From: Micropterix aruncella
Taxonomy: Eukaryota; Arthropoda; Insecta; Lepidoptera; Micropterigidae
DNA length: 64,000 nucleotides
Assembly (NCBI GenBank): GCA_944548615.1
Contig: OX155957.1
Coordinates: 20,545,329-20,609,328, forward strand
Direction of reading: 5' to 3'
The notes beneath the pieces were generated by a model. The model did no database searches. It was given only the letters and a program-made list of their open reading frames with translations, and was not told the origin of the DNA. Both the position numbers and the translations under genes were made by a program. Within the stretch, counting starts at the first letter, position 1, and the number at the start of each line of letters is the position of its first letter. Positions 53,901 through 62,659 of the stretch are shown here, one piece after another.

Positions 53901-56900
53901 TGGAGCAAGGAATGTATGACAGAGGCTTGTGCTCAAGTGGCCAACGGCAGAAGTGTCAAAAGTGTGGCGAAGACTTTTAACATTCCGAGGAGTTCTCTTC
54001 GAAACCAATTAAAAAAAGGAATTCCACAAGGCCCCAATATGGGTAAACCAACAGTGTTCAGCGCTGGACAAGAAGAAGAACTAAAGGCTCATGTCCTAAT
54101 TTTGGCAAAATTATATTTTGGTGTGACAACAACTCAAATAAGGCAAATTGCTTATGAATTTGCTGAAATTAATAACATCAAAAATAAGTTCAACAAAACT
54201 ACCAAACTCGCCGGTGAGGGTTGGCTCTCTGGCTTCTTGAAACGCTGTGGTGACATTTCACTTAGAAAGCCAGAGCACACAAGCCTCAGTAGAATACTGG
54301 GATTTAACAAGCTTGACGTGTCAAAATTTTACAGCAACCTCGAAGAAGTATATGGTAAATACAAGTTTCCGGCATCTCGAATATTCAACTGTGACGAGAC
54401 AGGTGTTAATACAGTTGGGAGTGCAGTAAAAGTACTGGCCAAAAAAGGTCAGAAGCAAGTTGGTCTTATTTCCAGCGCTGAGCGAGGAACAAATACCACG
54501 GTGGTTTGCTGCTTCAGTGCTGCAGGGTTATACGTTCCGCCTATGTTCATCTTTAAGCGTCAAAGAATGACACCTCTGCTGGAGAAGGATGGGCCTCCAG
54601 ATGCCATCTACACTTGCTCTAAGTCTGGCTGGATAACCGAAGATTTGTTTGTAAAATGGCTCGAACACTTCCATAAGACTGTTAAATGTTCAACACAGGA
54701 ACCAGTTTTGTTGGTACTTGACAATCACTCGAGTCATGTATCCCTATCAGCTTACAATTTCTGTAGAGCTAATGGAATTGTCATGGTATCACTCCCACCG
54801 CACACCTCCCATCGCACCCAGCCCCTGGACGTTGTATTTTTTGGACCTCTGAAGAAGGCAATTAATCGAGAGATAGACCTTCATCTAAAGACAAAGCAGT
54901 ATGAGAGAGTCGTACAATATGACATTGCTTCTATCTTTTGTTCTGCCTATAGAAGAGTGTCTTCCGTAGACAAAGCTCTAAAAGGGTTCCAGTGTACTGG
55001 TATTTTTCCATTGAATCCATACGTTTTTGATGAGACCGAATTTACACCTCCTGCTGAAGATTTAGACGTTGTTTCCGAGCGATCAGATCAGGATGTTATC
55101 GTTGAACCATCTAATCAGGAAGTTGTCGCCGGGCCTTCAAATTGGAACAAGTCACCCCATACCACAGTGGCTGAAATAACACCTATTCCAAGGAGGATCA
55201 AGAAGATTACAAAACATCTCCGAAAGAAAGGCTCATCCCAAATACTAACGTCAACACCTCTCAAAGACGAGCTTATTGAGAAAAGTTTGAAAAAAGAAAA
55301 GAAAGCTAACAAGGAAGTAGAGAAACAGAAGTTATTGAGAGTTAAGAAGAAAGTATTTAGTAGCTCCTCATCAGACACCTCAACTGAAATCGTATTCGAC
55401 GATGAAGGTTTAAAAGATCAGGAGAGTTCCGATGATGAAATTTGCCTTGTATGTGGCGAATATGGGAAAAGTCGTGAAATTTGGTTCAGGTGCACAATTT
55501 GTGGAAAGTGGGCGCACAAGGACTGCAGTGGCGCTGAAAAGGCAAAATGTTATATTTGCGATTTTTGTAATGTTCTTTAATTAAACAAACTTTATTTCTT
55601 TGATTAAACTTGTATTTATAATTATTTGGGGTAACCAGGCCAGGGGTGGCGTCATTACCCCATACCATGGGGTAATGAGGCCATTTGCAGTGTTCATAGT
55701 TTTTAGCTGTTAAGTATCAACACTTTGAAAACTTCCCCTTATGAGGTATTCAGGGTGATAGTCAACATATTGAAATTTAATTTTGTCTAGGAGCGATATC
55801 AAAATTCCTTAAAACTAACAATATTTTTCTCGATTTCCCTTAAGGTGGCCCCATAGCCCCGGTCTCCCCTAACTAAATTAATGTTAACATTGAACATGAG
55901 AAAAACATAAAAATATAAAACTAAATAAAAGACCGATTATGATAAACATGAGAGAGCAGGGAGTTGCCTTTTTAGCTGCCAAAGGGATATACAAAAGATG
56001 TCTATTTCTGTGGGTGTCCACAAAAATATTTGTACGATGGTACGGCACATTAAACAATAGATGCGATTTCCTCGCTGTGTAATTAACCGGTACGTACAAT
56101 TCAAGCGTAGGGTAGACCGGGGTCAATAGTAACAGGGGTCGGTAGTAACATTGTGAATATCTCCCAAGCTGTAGTAGGTACAGACTAGTGGCGCCGACTG
56201 CCGATGCGTCTGCGAGCCGCGAACTGCTGTTAGTCTCCCCCCGGGCGTCGCTACTGCCGTCCGCGTGCAGTGACGGTGAGAATTTTTTACTCGTCAAAAG
56301 TAAGTTTCTTCGATCATATTATTACGTTAATATTTCGTTTTTCTCGTTAATTTTGGGCAATATTATTGCATAATATTAATCTGTGGTCTTTATATTATAC
56401 ATTTTAGCTGGACAACACGCGATCATGGTCACCAAACTACTGATTATTTGACTGAAATGCTAAAATGTCTACTAGGGGTCAGTTGAAACGCTATGATTGG
56501 GGGCAGTTGTAACGTTACAACTGACCCCGGTGTTACAACCGACCCCGTACATTTTTTTTGCTTTAACTAAGCTAAGTAACACAATGTGACATTATTTTTG
56601 TTTTTAAACATTAGATACATATGAAACGGTTTACTTTTTTATAAATTTTGCATAACAGCCCTACCGTAACACGATGTAATAGATAAAAAATACTTTTTTT
56701 AGTATTCATTAGAAGATTTGTTTAGTTTTACTGTTGTTAAAAAATACTTTCTATGGGTCAGTCGTAACACCCGGGACAATTGTAACACCTTGTTTAGTAC
56801 TGAGAATAGTATTACATTTTACTTTGTATTTGGTTAGTTGAGGCTAATAATATGTTATAAAATAGTGATAATATGCTGATATGCTTTTATATAAGTATTT

Positions 56901-59750
56901 TAAAACGTTAAAAAACACCTTCAGTTCATTGTGAAACTATCTCACAAATATTTTGCCTGTGGTTGAAATAAAACATTGATAACCTTCACTTTTCTGTATT
57001 TTTTGTTTTGCAATAATATACTAAAACATAGCTATGTTACTAGTGGTCCAAATGGTAAAGAGAGAGTTAAAGATAAATAAACCATTTCATACAAAAACCT
57101 TTATGTTACTACTGACCCCGACTACTGTTACAATTGAATCCGGATCGGGTCCACTTGTAACAATTTCCCTAGTTTTACTTTATGGTCTTAATCCTAGAAC
57201 TTTTAATGGCAGGTGAAACGTGAATAATTTTAATATTTAGTTACTTAAATTTCCGACGGTTATCTATAAGTAACTATTCCCTAACTATTATACTGCCGCC
57301 GTACCGTAGGAACAATGCCAGATTGTTACTACCGACCCCGGTCTACCCTACATAGTATCTCTGGCAAATAAATAGTTCCTTGAATTAATTTATATGCAAA
57401 TATAATTAGGGAAATATATCGACGCGTTTCAAGAGTGTTGTATCCTACCATTCCTAGCAAAAAATCGGACGAAAATAAGTGTGGATAAATATTGCACTTT
57501 CTGTAATAAATATATCTTAAAAATTTTCTTTGAATACGCTCTACCATCTGAATGTATTTGTTTTCACTTGTACACCAGATGGCCGAATTATATTTAAGTA
57601 TGCTACGAAATAAACAATTATATAGTAGAAACATTACATGAATATTAAACTGTTTGCATATGCGAATAACAAAACCGACCATTTTGCTAGCACGATTGCA
57701 AATGTTGCTGTATGTTTCCGAAATAATGAAATAAATCAATTAAACAAATAATAAATAATTCATTAATACATTTGCCTTACCTATTAAGAAACACGTACTG
57801 TATACTCCAGAACCGAGTAAAGCCGCCATTAAAGTCAATATAATGTACATTTCATAGGAAGTAGAATAAGATCGAAGAACAAGGAAAAGGCCAGCATTGA
57901 TGGCGTTGAAAATAAGAACGATCTTTCTCCCAAATCTGTCTGACATCAATCCAGTAACCGGCAGAATGATTAGATATCCAATATTTCCAACTGTTCCCAT
58001 CATAGACCTCTTCCAGTCTTCGCATGGTATTTTGAACTGAAAGAGAAAGAGATGCTGTTAAAAAGGTGTACTACCCCCTAAACATCACAGCGGGTAATCA
58101 AAATGAAAGGTTTAAAACCAAATGTTTAACTACGAATGTTATAGAAATACTTAGTGGAAAGCCTAGTTTCATGTCATTAAGGTTCTATTATTCGTTATAT
58201 AGGTTACTAGCTTTAGCCCACGGCTTCGCTCGCGTTAAATTTGAGGTAACATAGATCCCGTTTTTCCAATCAAGTGGTGAGTTTTTGCGGGTAATATATA
58301 AGGTATCATACGTCCTTCTCTGTACCTCTGACAATATGTATTTTATGATGATCAACTAAGTAGTTGAGGCGTGAAGATGTAACAAACAAATAAACAAACA
58401 TTACACACTTTAGGGGTTGAATTTCAATCAAAATACGAAACACGTATTTGCTTAGATGTCCATATAACATCGTTTACCTATACACACATTGAACCCCTTT
58501 TTACCCCTTTAGGGGTTATAAAAATACCCGAAAGCCGTTTCTCATTTGTTTATTACAGTAATCCTACAAAGTTTCATAAAAAGGTCCATCTAATATCGTT
58601 TATCCATACAAACTTTGAAACCCCGTTTCACCCTTTTAGGGGTTGAATAAAAAAAAACATGAAATACCTATTTGCTTATTTGTTTATAAGAGTAATCTTA
58701 CAAAGTTTCGTATTAAAAAGTCCATCTAATATCGTTTCACCATACAAACTTTGAAACCACTTTTCACCCCTTTAGGGGTTGTATTTCGAAAAATCCCACG
58801 TTTCTACGTCCTAAAAGGAACGTCTGTGCAAAATTTTAGCTTTTTAGGTCTAAGAGTTAGGACTGGGTGTTGATGAGTGAAGGAATGAATGAATCGGAAG
58901 TTCTCTTTTTATGTATAGATTAAATTGCTCAATGCCGTAATTAAAATGGTACTTACAATTTTACTATGTTCTACGAGAAATAAGCACCTAGTTAACTGTC
59001 CATTAATAAGGAATACCCAAAATTCCCAGCAAGGAAGGAAATAGGAAGCAAGGAAGGAATATACAGCAAGAAAATACCGAAAATTCTCCTTCATTAAATA
59101 TTATAACAGTTTTCCGAAAAATATGCAATCAATGACACAGCCAGCATTTACATACACTTTAAAAAAAATCTTCATAGTTGCTGGACACCTGAATTAGAGA
59201 GCACAAGGCCGTCCACTTGTACGCTGAGTGAACGATGTCAGACGACAAGGACGACACGACTGATAAGGAGGCATTAAGATAGGCGAGCGTAGAAGACATT
59301 GAAGGAGGTCTATGTCCAGGAATTTTTCATATAAAGGCCGCAATTATTATAAATTAAGGAAGACAGTCCTTTTGGAGCATTTTAACTCAATTTCGCCAAT
59401 GGATTTCTCGCTACATAGAACATATTCTTATAAATCTTTGTTTATATATTGTGCTTTTTACTGGGCCTTAATTGCAAAACACTTGGCCTTAATCACAAAA
59501 AAAAATGTAGAAAACAAATCAAAGATTGCTTACATCAGCTATTAGAGAGTTATTCGCACCGAAAACGTATTCTTCGCAGGCGACCGTATGATTTCTATTG
59601 AAGAATTCTGCTGAACATTGACCTGCTCTCGGGGACACTTCAGTGCTTGCAAATCTTCTACATTTCTCCCCGATCGGGATGGCCATATTGAGCCAATCTG
59701 TGTCATATACAGCATTTGAAAGGTCGATTTCACATTCGGGAATGAAGCAT
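41754..59750 (-). CDS. Transporter gene 3: organic cation/carnitine-type MFS transporter, exons 2-6
   Basis: Exons on the minus strand: 59750-59534, 58036-57781, 47808-47170, 43489-43308 and 41942-41754 (217, 256, 639, 182 and 189 bases). Exons 2, 3 and 5 have exactly the lengths of their gene 2 counterparts and all phases agree. Motifs: extracellular loop beginning CFIPECEI; MFS signature GLMSDRFGRK; DWRT; NESIRW in place of the usual PESIRW; VYYGLSINS; GRKMSLC; LELYPTQTRHS; PETLGTELPNT. The C-terminus is about 15 residues longer than in gene 2 and ends in a Lys/Arg-rich tail. Exon 1 should encode the start and first helix, but I could not find it between 59751 and 64000; it may lie beyond the edge. 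Intron 3 is 9972 bp and holds a nest of transposons. Donors of exons 4 (GTATGA) and 5 (GTAATG) are weak. Probably functional, but gene 3 cannot be called complete here. Confidence 0.88.
43308..43489 (-). CDS. Gene 3 exon 5
   Basis: 182 bases, acceptor TTTAATTTCTAG. It encodes GMEWLQLTIFLIGKMFIS, LELYPTQTRHSL and GRIGSMTAPLTPLL. The donor reads GTAATG rather than GTAAGT, so it is weaker than in gene 2. Confidence 0.9.
43827..44514 (-). mobile_element. Non-autonomous Helitron, copy 3 (gene 3 intron 4)
   Basis: On the minus strand it starts TCTATACTCTATACTAATAT and ends with the GCCCAACGAAGTGGGC hairpin, then CGGGTCAGCTAG. The flanks are host A and T. It interrupts a repeat whose uninterrupted version lies in the 465-bp duplication at 13050-13130 (TTAATCCATAAAAGAT there; TTAATCTA and TAAAAGAT here), which fixes both ends. 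Confidence 0.9.
44515..45005 (-). pseudogene. LINE RNase H fragment
   Basis: The minus strand at 44650-44859 reads IYIHSDSKALASNTI, NSLCENNRVILRWV and HGHAGT. HSDS and W-HGH match the second and last catalytic blocks of a LINE-type RNase H (commonly FSDS and WVPGH). The rest is lost. The adjoining 44515-44650 is shared with the repeat at 13120-13260, probably the 3' part of the same LINE family. Confidence 0.65.
45109..45722. repeat. Dispersed 0.6-kb repeat with inverted ends, copy 2
   Basis: Close copy of 9238-9829 with the same start AAGCTATTGCATAGC and end ACCGCGGCAGTCCCCGAGTG. One internal inverted segment (CCGAATCATTTGC and GCAAATGATTCGG at about 45543-45580) has no counterpart in the other copy. 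Confidence 0.65.
46190..46620. repeat. Dispersed repeat shared with 12820-14420 and 60150-61000
   Basis: Contains GAACCCGTCACCCCAGGCTG, ATCCTTTGCTCGGCTG, CCCCCGCTCTATAGGAAACA, GCCGCACGGTGCGCAAACCG and GGCTGCCGGATGGGTCTTAA in the same order as the right part of the gene 2 intron 2 repeat. Noncoding and unclassified. Confidence 0.65.
47170..47808 (-). CDS. Gene 3 exon 4 (central membrane domain)
   Basis: 639 bases, acceptor ATATTTACAG, donor GTATGA. It starts with the split codon giving AVEMFSKEYR and includes LIPDWRT, LMNESIRW, a cytoplasmic loop with several acidic residues, LVYYGLSINS, IEIPGY and GRKMSLC. It is one codon longer than the gene 2 counterpart. Confidence 0.92.
47993..49059. other. 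AT-rich intron sequence and repeat copy
   Basis: 48100-48400 is very AT-rich with TTTATATAT runs. 48400-48560 is a copy of the repeat also at 4060-4190 and near 24000 (CACGTACTTTAAATGGG, GGAAAATATACATAGATG, GGGCAGTCGTG). No exon is recognised. Confidence 0.5.
49060..49440. repeat. Dispersed repeat family G1, copy 4 (gene 3 intron 3)
   Basis: Contains GGTTGGGTCACCCCAAAAC, TTTCCGGGCAAGCAG, C-rich tracts, GTATTTTCGTACTATATTTG and TGAGATATTTCGATCAACA in family order. Noncoding. Confidence 0.62.
50794..51020 (+). pseudogene. Harbinger transposase, N-terminal remnant (two exons)
   Basis: Exon 50794-50867 reads MEFHELYAGIEMMEFFEQYD then EYLA. After a GT-AG intron (50868-50958), exon 2 reads ADDRLHRRQLRDASDPFNM. 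The phrase DDRLHRR-LRDASDPFN is characteristic of the N-terminal region of Harbinger (HARBI1-like) nucleases. A 1-2 base frameshift then gives a stop; the continuing EFINQF appears in another frame. The DDE nuclease core is missing. Confidence 0.72.
51985..52390 (-). pseudogene. Decayed C2H2 zinc-finger array
   Basis: On the minus strand four tandem finger-like units: KYVCQEC with a stop then AFSEQRILKKHVD; KYVCQECGHAFSQREHLQGH; KYICQECSRAFSQQGSLKNH; and a degenerate FAECGRSFSLKGTLKT. Cys-X2-Cys and His-X4-His spacing is mostly preserved in the middle two. It could be a fragment of a host zinc-finger gene carried by the Harbinger-type element, or part of an unknown element. No initiation codon or complete frame. 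Confidence 0.7.
52470..53189 (-). mobile_element. hAT element remnant nested in the Harbinger-type element
   Basis: Inverted ends CAGTGGCGGCGCTA (52470-52483) and CAGTAGCGGCGCTA (complement of 53176-53189), with the CAG start usual for hAT. The flanking 8-mers CATATGCA (52462-52469) and GATATGCA (53190-53197) match in 7 of 8 positions, as expected of an aged hAT target duplication. It contains a C-terminal transposase fragment. At 720 bp it is strongly deleted. Confidence 0.78.
52569..53100 (-). pseudogene. hAT-type transposase fragment (ZMYM1-like group)
   Basis: Two minus-strand frames: MERKRRGKLEARDAGLTLQE then LQRSMLECLDRFHKELYHRY, and after a frameshift TKEELRDIVQNLTKMYAEFS, RLRRHLEAASISYQ, LKFLRFIVKWDYSEYVPSLG, LRIFLTICVS. 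This resembles the region just before the hAT dimerisation domain in proteins annotated as zinc finger MYM-type 1-like. It ends exactly where the dimerisation motif would follow. Nonfunctional. Confidence 0.7.
53862..55580 (+). CDS. Pogo-type transposase with C-terminal PHD-like finger
   Basis: 572 residues, uninterrupted. Order: N-terminal psq-type helix-turn-helix (WSKECMTEACAQVANG, SVAKTFNIPRSSLRNQLKKG, about residues 13-55); CENP-B-type DNA-binding region (about 65-140, with GEGWLSGFLKR); DDE_1 catalytic core with Asp178 (FNCDETGV), Asp287 (VLDNHSSH) and Asp323 (QPLDVVFF), the DD35D spacing of pogo enzymes; a Ser/Lys/Glu-rich linker with basic patches (RRIKKITKHLRKKG); and a Cys4-His-Cys3 PHD-like zinc finger (528-569, CLVCGEYG...WAHKDC...CYICDFC). 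It would bind the inverted repeats and cut and paste the element at TA. The start MVRNYQRKTNKASW is the first ATG of the frame, right after an intron-free leader. Confidence 0.94.
   Translation: MVRNYQRKTNKASWSKECMTEACAQVANGRSVKSVAKTFNIPRSSLRNQLKKGIPQGPNMGKPTVFSAGQEEELKAHVLILAKLYFGVTTTQIRQIAYEFAEINNIKNKFNKTTKLAGEGWLSGFLKRCGDISLRKPEHTSLSRILGFNKLDVSKFYSNLEEVYGKYKFPASRIFNCDETGVNTVGSAVKVLAKKGQKQVGLISSAERGTNTTVVCCFSAAGLYVPPMFIFKRQRMTPLLEKDGPPDAIYTCSKSGWITEDLFVKWLEHFHKTVKCSTQEPVLLVLDNHSSHVSLSAYNFCRANGIVMVSLPPHTSHRTQPLDVVFFGPLKKAINREIDLHLKTKQYERVVQYDIASIFCSAYRRVSSVDKALKGFQCTGIFPLNPYVFDETEFTPPAEDLDVVSERSDQDVIVEPSNQEVVAGPSNWNKSPHTTVAEITPIPRRIKKITKHLRKKGSSQILTSTPLKDELIEKSLKKEKKANKEVEKQKLLRVKKKVFSSSSSDTSTEIVFDDEGLKDQESSDDEICLVCGEYGKSREIWFRCTICGKWAHKDCSGAEKAKCYICDFCNVL
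56110..57348. mobile_element. Non-autonomous pogo-like element (1.24 kb)
   Basis: Ends GGGTAGACCGGGGTC (56110-56124) and its complement (57334-57348), followed by a second AGTAAC-type block. TA duplications lie at 56108-56109 and 57349-57350. The interior has no transposase but many direct and inverted copies of GTTACAACTGACCCCG-type words (near 56480-56550, 56755-56800, 57105-57165). The core AGACCGGGG is shared with the TIR of the neighbouring pogo element. It interrupts the LINE coding sequence without altering its frame when ignored. Confidence 0.9.
57781..58036 (-). CDS. Gene 3 exon 3 (MFS signature)
   Basis: 256 bases, acceptor CTCTTTCAG, donor GTAAGG. It encodes FKIPCEDWKRSMMG, the MFS signature GLMSDRFGRK and LLGSGVYSTCFLI. 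The 5'-truncated LINE begins only about 35 bases beyond its donor. Confidence 0.93.
58207..58919 (-). mobile_element. Helitron-like non-autonomous element (gene 3 intron 2)
   Basis: On the minus strand it begins TCTATACATAAAAAGAGAAC and ends GCGAGCGAAGCCGTGGGCTA then AAGCTAG, followed by T. The body contains about three units of 100-130 bp with ACCCCTTTAGGGGTT and TAATATCGTTT. The 5' TC and 3' CTAG fit a Helitron; the terminal hairpin is weaker than in the other family. Confidence 0.65.
59534..59750 (-). CDS. Gene 3 exon 2 (extracellular loop)
   Basis: 217 bases, acceptor TTATTTTTACAG, donor GTAAGC. It encodes CFIPECEIDLSNA, DWLNMAIPIGEKC, cysteines and the sequon NHT, ending YVFGANNSLIAD. 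Loop cysteines line up with gene 2. Confidence 0.9.
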
Positions 59751-59799
59751 CTGTAAAAATAAGTTTTTTTGTCTTTATGCACGTAATGCAGCCAGTACT

Positions 59800-61000
59800 T
59801 TAAGCTTCCTGCAGTTCCTATCTGTCATAGAAACTGCAGGATACAGTCGCAGGCAGAGTTCACTCCGGCTCCACCAGGGTAGACCCTCTTCGGGGAGGCT
59901 GCCGGGTGGGTGTTAAACAGGAGATTGGAGCGGACGTTTCAACGTAATAGACATGCCTGGGTTGGCTGTTAACGTTTTAACGTTTTTTTAAAAGAAATTA
60001 GGAAATGATAACCCCGCTGTTTGAACTAATTAAAAATAGAATTTAAGTTTTCGTTATCATTGTTACTGTTTTGATAAAATAAAGCCATATTTCTTTCTTC
60101 TTCTTCGTTATTCACATATCTACATGGAACTAATCGATCGACAGTAGGGCGGCGTCGACTACAACGGGAAAACCCGTCACCCCAGGCTGGTATAACGATA
60201 TGTGATCACTCTTTCAACCGCGGGATGAGCGTAAAAGACTTAGCGACAAGACAATCTACCGTCTAATTCCGCCTACAAGCCCGCTAGAGGCCAACGGCTT
60301 ACGGCGAGGCACCGGGAAAGCTCACCTCAGGAGGTTTTAACGATATTGATAGTTCTATCTCCCGTGAGGTGAGCGTAGAAGACTTAGAGACGAATACAAG
60401 TCTACCGTCCAGCTATGCTAACATGCCCGTCAGAGACCAACGCCTTACGGCGAAGCTCCAGGAAAGGTACCCAGCGAGCAGCCACGCCCCCTAGCTAAAA
60501 GTTTTGGAAGGATATCACCGTTTGGAATTAATCTTCAGGATACCTCCGTCCTCCCGACTGGTCACGGGTTCGAAGTCACTTGCGCGACCTCTACCTGCCA
60601 TATGTTCAGCGGTGATTCGGTTTGAATCTATCGCGGACCAAATGCATCCTTTGCCCGGCTCTGAATTCAGGATCAGGCAGCCTAATGGTGATTTCAAAAG
60701 TGGTCGGCGACAGGTCAACATCCACGCTCGCTTCTTGGGAGACAGTATATTTCCATAGTCTCCAGACTCCTTCAGCAATTAGTCAGAGTGCACATCCGAT
60801 TGGCGTCGTACGGTACGCAAACCGTAGCGCCGGGAGGCAATCCCACCAGGAGTAACCGATCCACCAGCTGTAAGGCCTGAGACGCAAGAGCCTAACCCAA
60901 GGTAGCCTTCCACTAGTGGAGGAGGCTTCTAAATAGGAGCTGAATCGTGAGTTAGGACAAAATGGATCGGCTGCCAGCGCCGACACCGAAGGCACTGCCT
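59800..61000. repeat. Composite dispersed repeat upstream of gene 3 exon 2
   Basis: 59800-59960 contains GAGGCTGCCGGGTGGGTGTT. 60150-61000 contains two diverged tandem blocks with CACCCCAGGCTGGTATAACG and CACCTCAGGAGGTTTTAACG, GAGCGTAGAAGACTTAG and GCATCCTTTGCCCGGCTC. Same family as 12820-14420 and 46190-46620. Noncoding; would lie in intron 1 of gene 3 if exon 1 is further right. Confidence 0.6.
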
Positions 61001-61486
61001 AAAAAATAAATACGAAATAAGAGTAAAAATTTCAAAATATATATATTTCCATCTAATTTGCAATACGATCCAATTAATTTTAATCTACTAATGATTGACC
61101 TTTTCTCTTTTATACTATATCAACCAAGTAGATAAATTAGTAGTAGGGTTATCTGGCACAGGTTGTTAAACCCAACGATTATAATGCAAATATGCTTTGT
61201 GAGACATATGCTTTGTCGATAAACATAAATTGGCCTAGTAGCATTATCTGGTTTTGAAAATCAGGATGATAAAAGATTTTTATTAGCATTTCTTTCGCCG
61301 GTTCTAGTCGCCAGTTAATTTATACAAATAAAAATGAAATGCTGTTCATTGGTAATCGCATATTAGGTTGAACGGCTAAACCGATTTGGCTATTTTTTCT
61401 TTAAAATATTCCTAATAGTCCAAGAAGCTTTTTAGTTTTGATTTATATGCTATTGAAATGGCAAAATATCAATCGAATGTATTTAA

Positions 61487-62334
61487 CACGTTGAACGCCA
61501 TGACGGACACCAGGTGTCCGACAGCATACTTTCCCCCGGGGCCGCTACAATAAATCTAGAATCGTCCAAAAATTGTTGAGGTACTTTTTCGCAAAAAAAA
61601 ACAGTAAATAACTGAAAAATAATAGGTGACTTACGGAAACAGCGATTTACTCATTATTTTCCGAGATGTCAAATGGCAGACACCAGTTTCCGTCTCGGCC
61701 TATAAGAATGTTCAACCGTCTTCCTTTTTTGTGCCATACAAGTGGTCAGGTTGTACTGTGGGCCGCGTGGGTTACTTGCCTTAGTAATAATAAATTAATA
61801 GTTTAAAAAAACACTAAAAACACGCTTTTATAAATGCACGGCTATGATACGATATTCCATCATGGAATGCCAGTGCCTATCTTCCGGCTTCATCATCAGA
61901 CCTTGAAACCTAATCGTGGTCAAAGTTCATTCCAAGACTTTTCTAACAAGTCCAAACACAGCTATGATACGATGTTCCAGTTCATATCTTCTGACTCCAT
62001 CATCAGATCAGTTCGACAGTACCATGTTGTCATCAGAACTTAGGTATGTACAGCTGCCAATTTTCATGACGCTACGATCCTTGGAAGATGATTAAATTAG
62101 TTACCTTAGATTCCATTACATAGTTAGTTACATACAGGTCGACCTAATAAAAGCGTGTTAAAAACAGTCGAAATGCTATCCGTTGGCCGCCTACAGGCTT
62201 TTAAAGTGATCAAGGGCATGCGGACACATGGTGTCCGACGCGGTTCCCTGGACCCGATATACCTACTGGCAGTCACAAGGTGTCCGCCGTAGCCCACTGG
62301 GCTAAACATGGTTTTTAGTTTGGCGTTCAACGTG
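61487..62334. mobile_element. piggyBac-like non-autonomous element
   Basis: 14-bp perfect inverted ends CACGTTGAACGCCA (61487-61500 and complement 62321-62334), flanked on both sides by TTAA (61483-61486 and 62335-62338), the piggyBac target. Subterminal inverted words GGACACCAGGTGTCCG near the left end and GGACACATGGTGTCCG near 62220 lie inside. The interior carries one and a half units of the 120-bp minisatellite found at 18110-18960. No transposase. Confidence 0.88.
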
Positions 62335-62659
62335 TTAATTGAAATCAATTTTGAAAACAAAAAAGATTTTGAGATAAATCCGGAAAAACGCATTTTAGCC
62401 TAATTTAAAATAAAAATACATTTTTCTAATTTTGTGTTGTTTTACGATCTGTCCAACAACTATAGGTATTTTATTTATATTCTAATTGATTTATTTCGGT
62501 ATTGATCTGTATTTTAAAATGTGATAGACGCTGCTATATTTCGAAATGCCAAGATATTGGAACTGGAACTTACTTGGAATCAACTGTAAAAATAAAAACA
62601 ACGAAACCCAACTTTACCCACATGTATTTTCCATCGATGTATTAGGTCGTTCTTTTTTC

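Larger units (their letters stand above)
49944..55869 (+). mobile_element. Pogo/Tigger-type DNA transposon, probably autonomous
   Basis: Perfect 26-bp terminal inverted repeats at 49944-49969 and 55844-55869, starting GGGGAGACCGGGGCTATGGG. TA duplications lie at 49942-49943 and 55870-55871, as in the Tc1/mariner-pogo group. Subterminal blocks of the type GGGGNAATGAGGCCA recur near 49975, 53770 and 55630. The intact transposase is at 53862-55580. The element is 5926 bp only because a Harbinger-type element (3460 bp plus a 3-base duplication) sits in its 5' noncoding part; without it the length is about 2.46 kb, normal for this family. Confidence 0.93.
49822..57745 (-). mobile_element. 5'-truncated CR1/Jockey-group LINE, split by two DNA transposons
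   Basis: Three minus-strand pieces belong together: 57745-57351 (ICNRASKMVGFVIRICKQF, RSILKYNSAIW, ERIQRKFLRYIYY), 56107-55872 (YVPVNYTARKSHLLFNVPYH then RTN, stop at 55884), and 49941-49822 (3' untranslated end with a TAAATAAATAAA-type tail). If the element at 56110-57348 and one TA are ignored, the first two pieces meet in frame (PEILC then TLELYVP). The second and third pieces flank the pogo-type element with a TA on each side. Retained is the region after the reverse transcriptase core. The clade is uncertain within the CR1/Jockey/Kiri group. Confidence 0.8.

Noticed and set aside
58909..59094. Hydrophobic minus-strand frame with a GTAAGT donor as exon 1 of gene 3
   Set aside because: It lies downstream of exon 2 in gene order, lacks the DIDLD start motif and overlaps the Helitron-like element, so it cannot be the missing exon.
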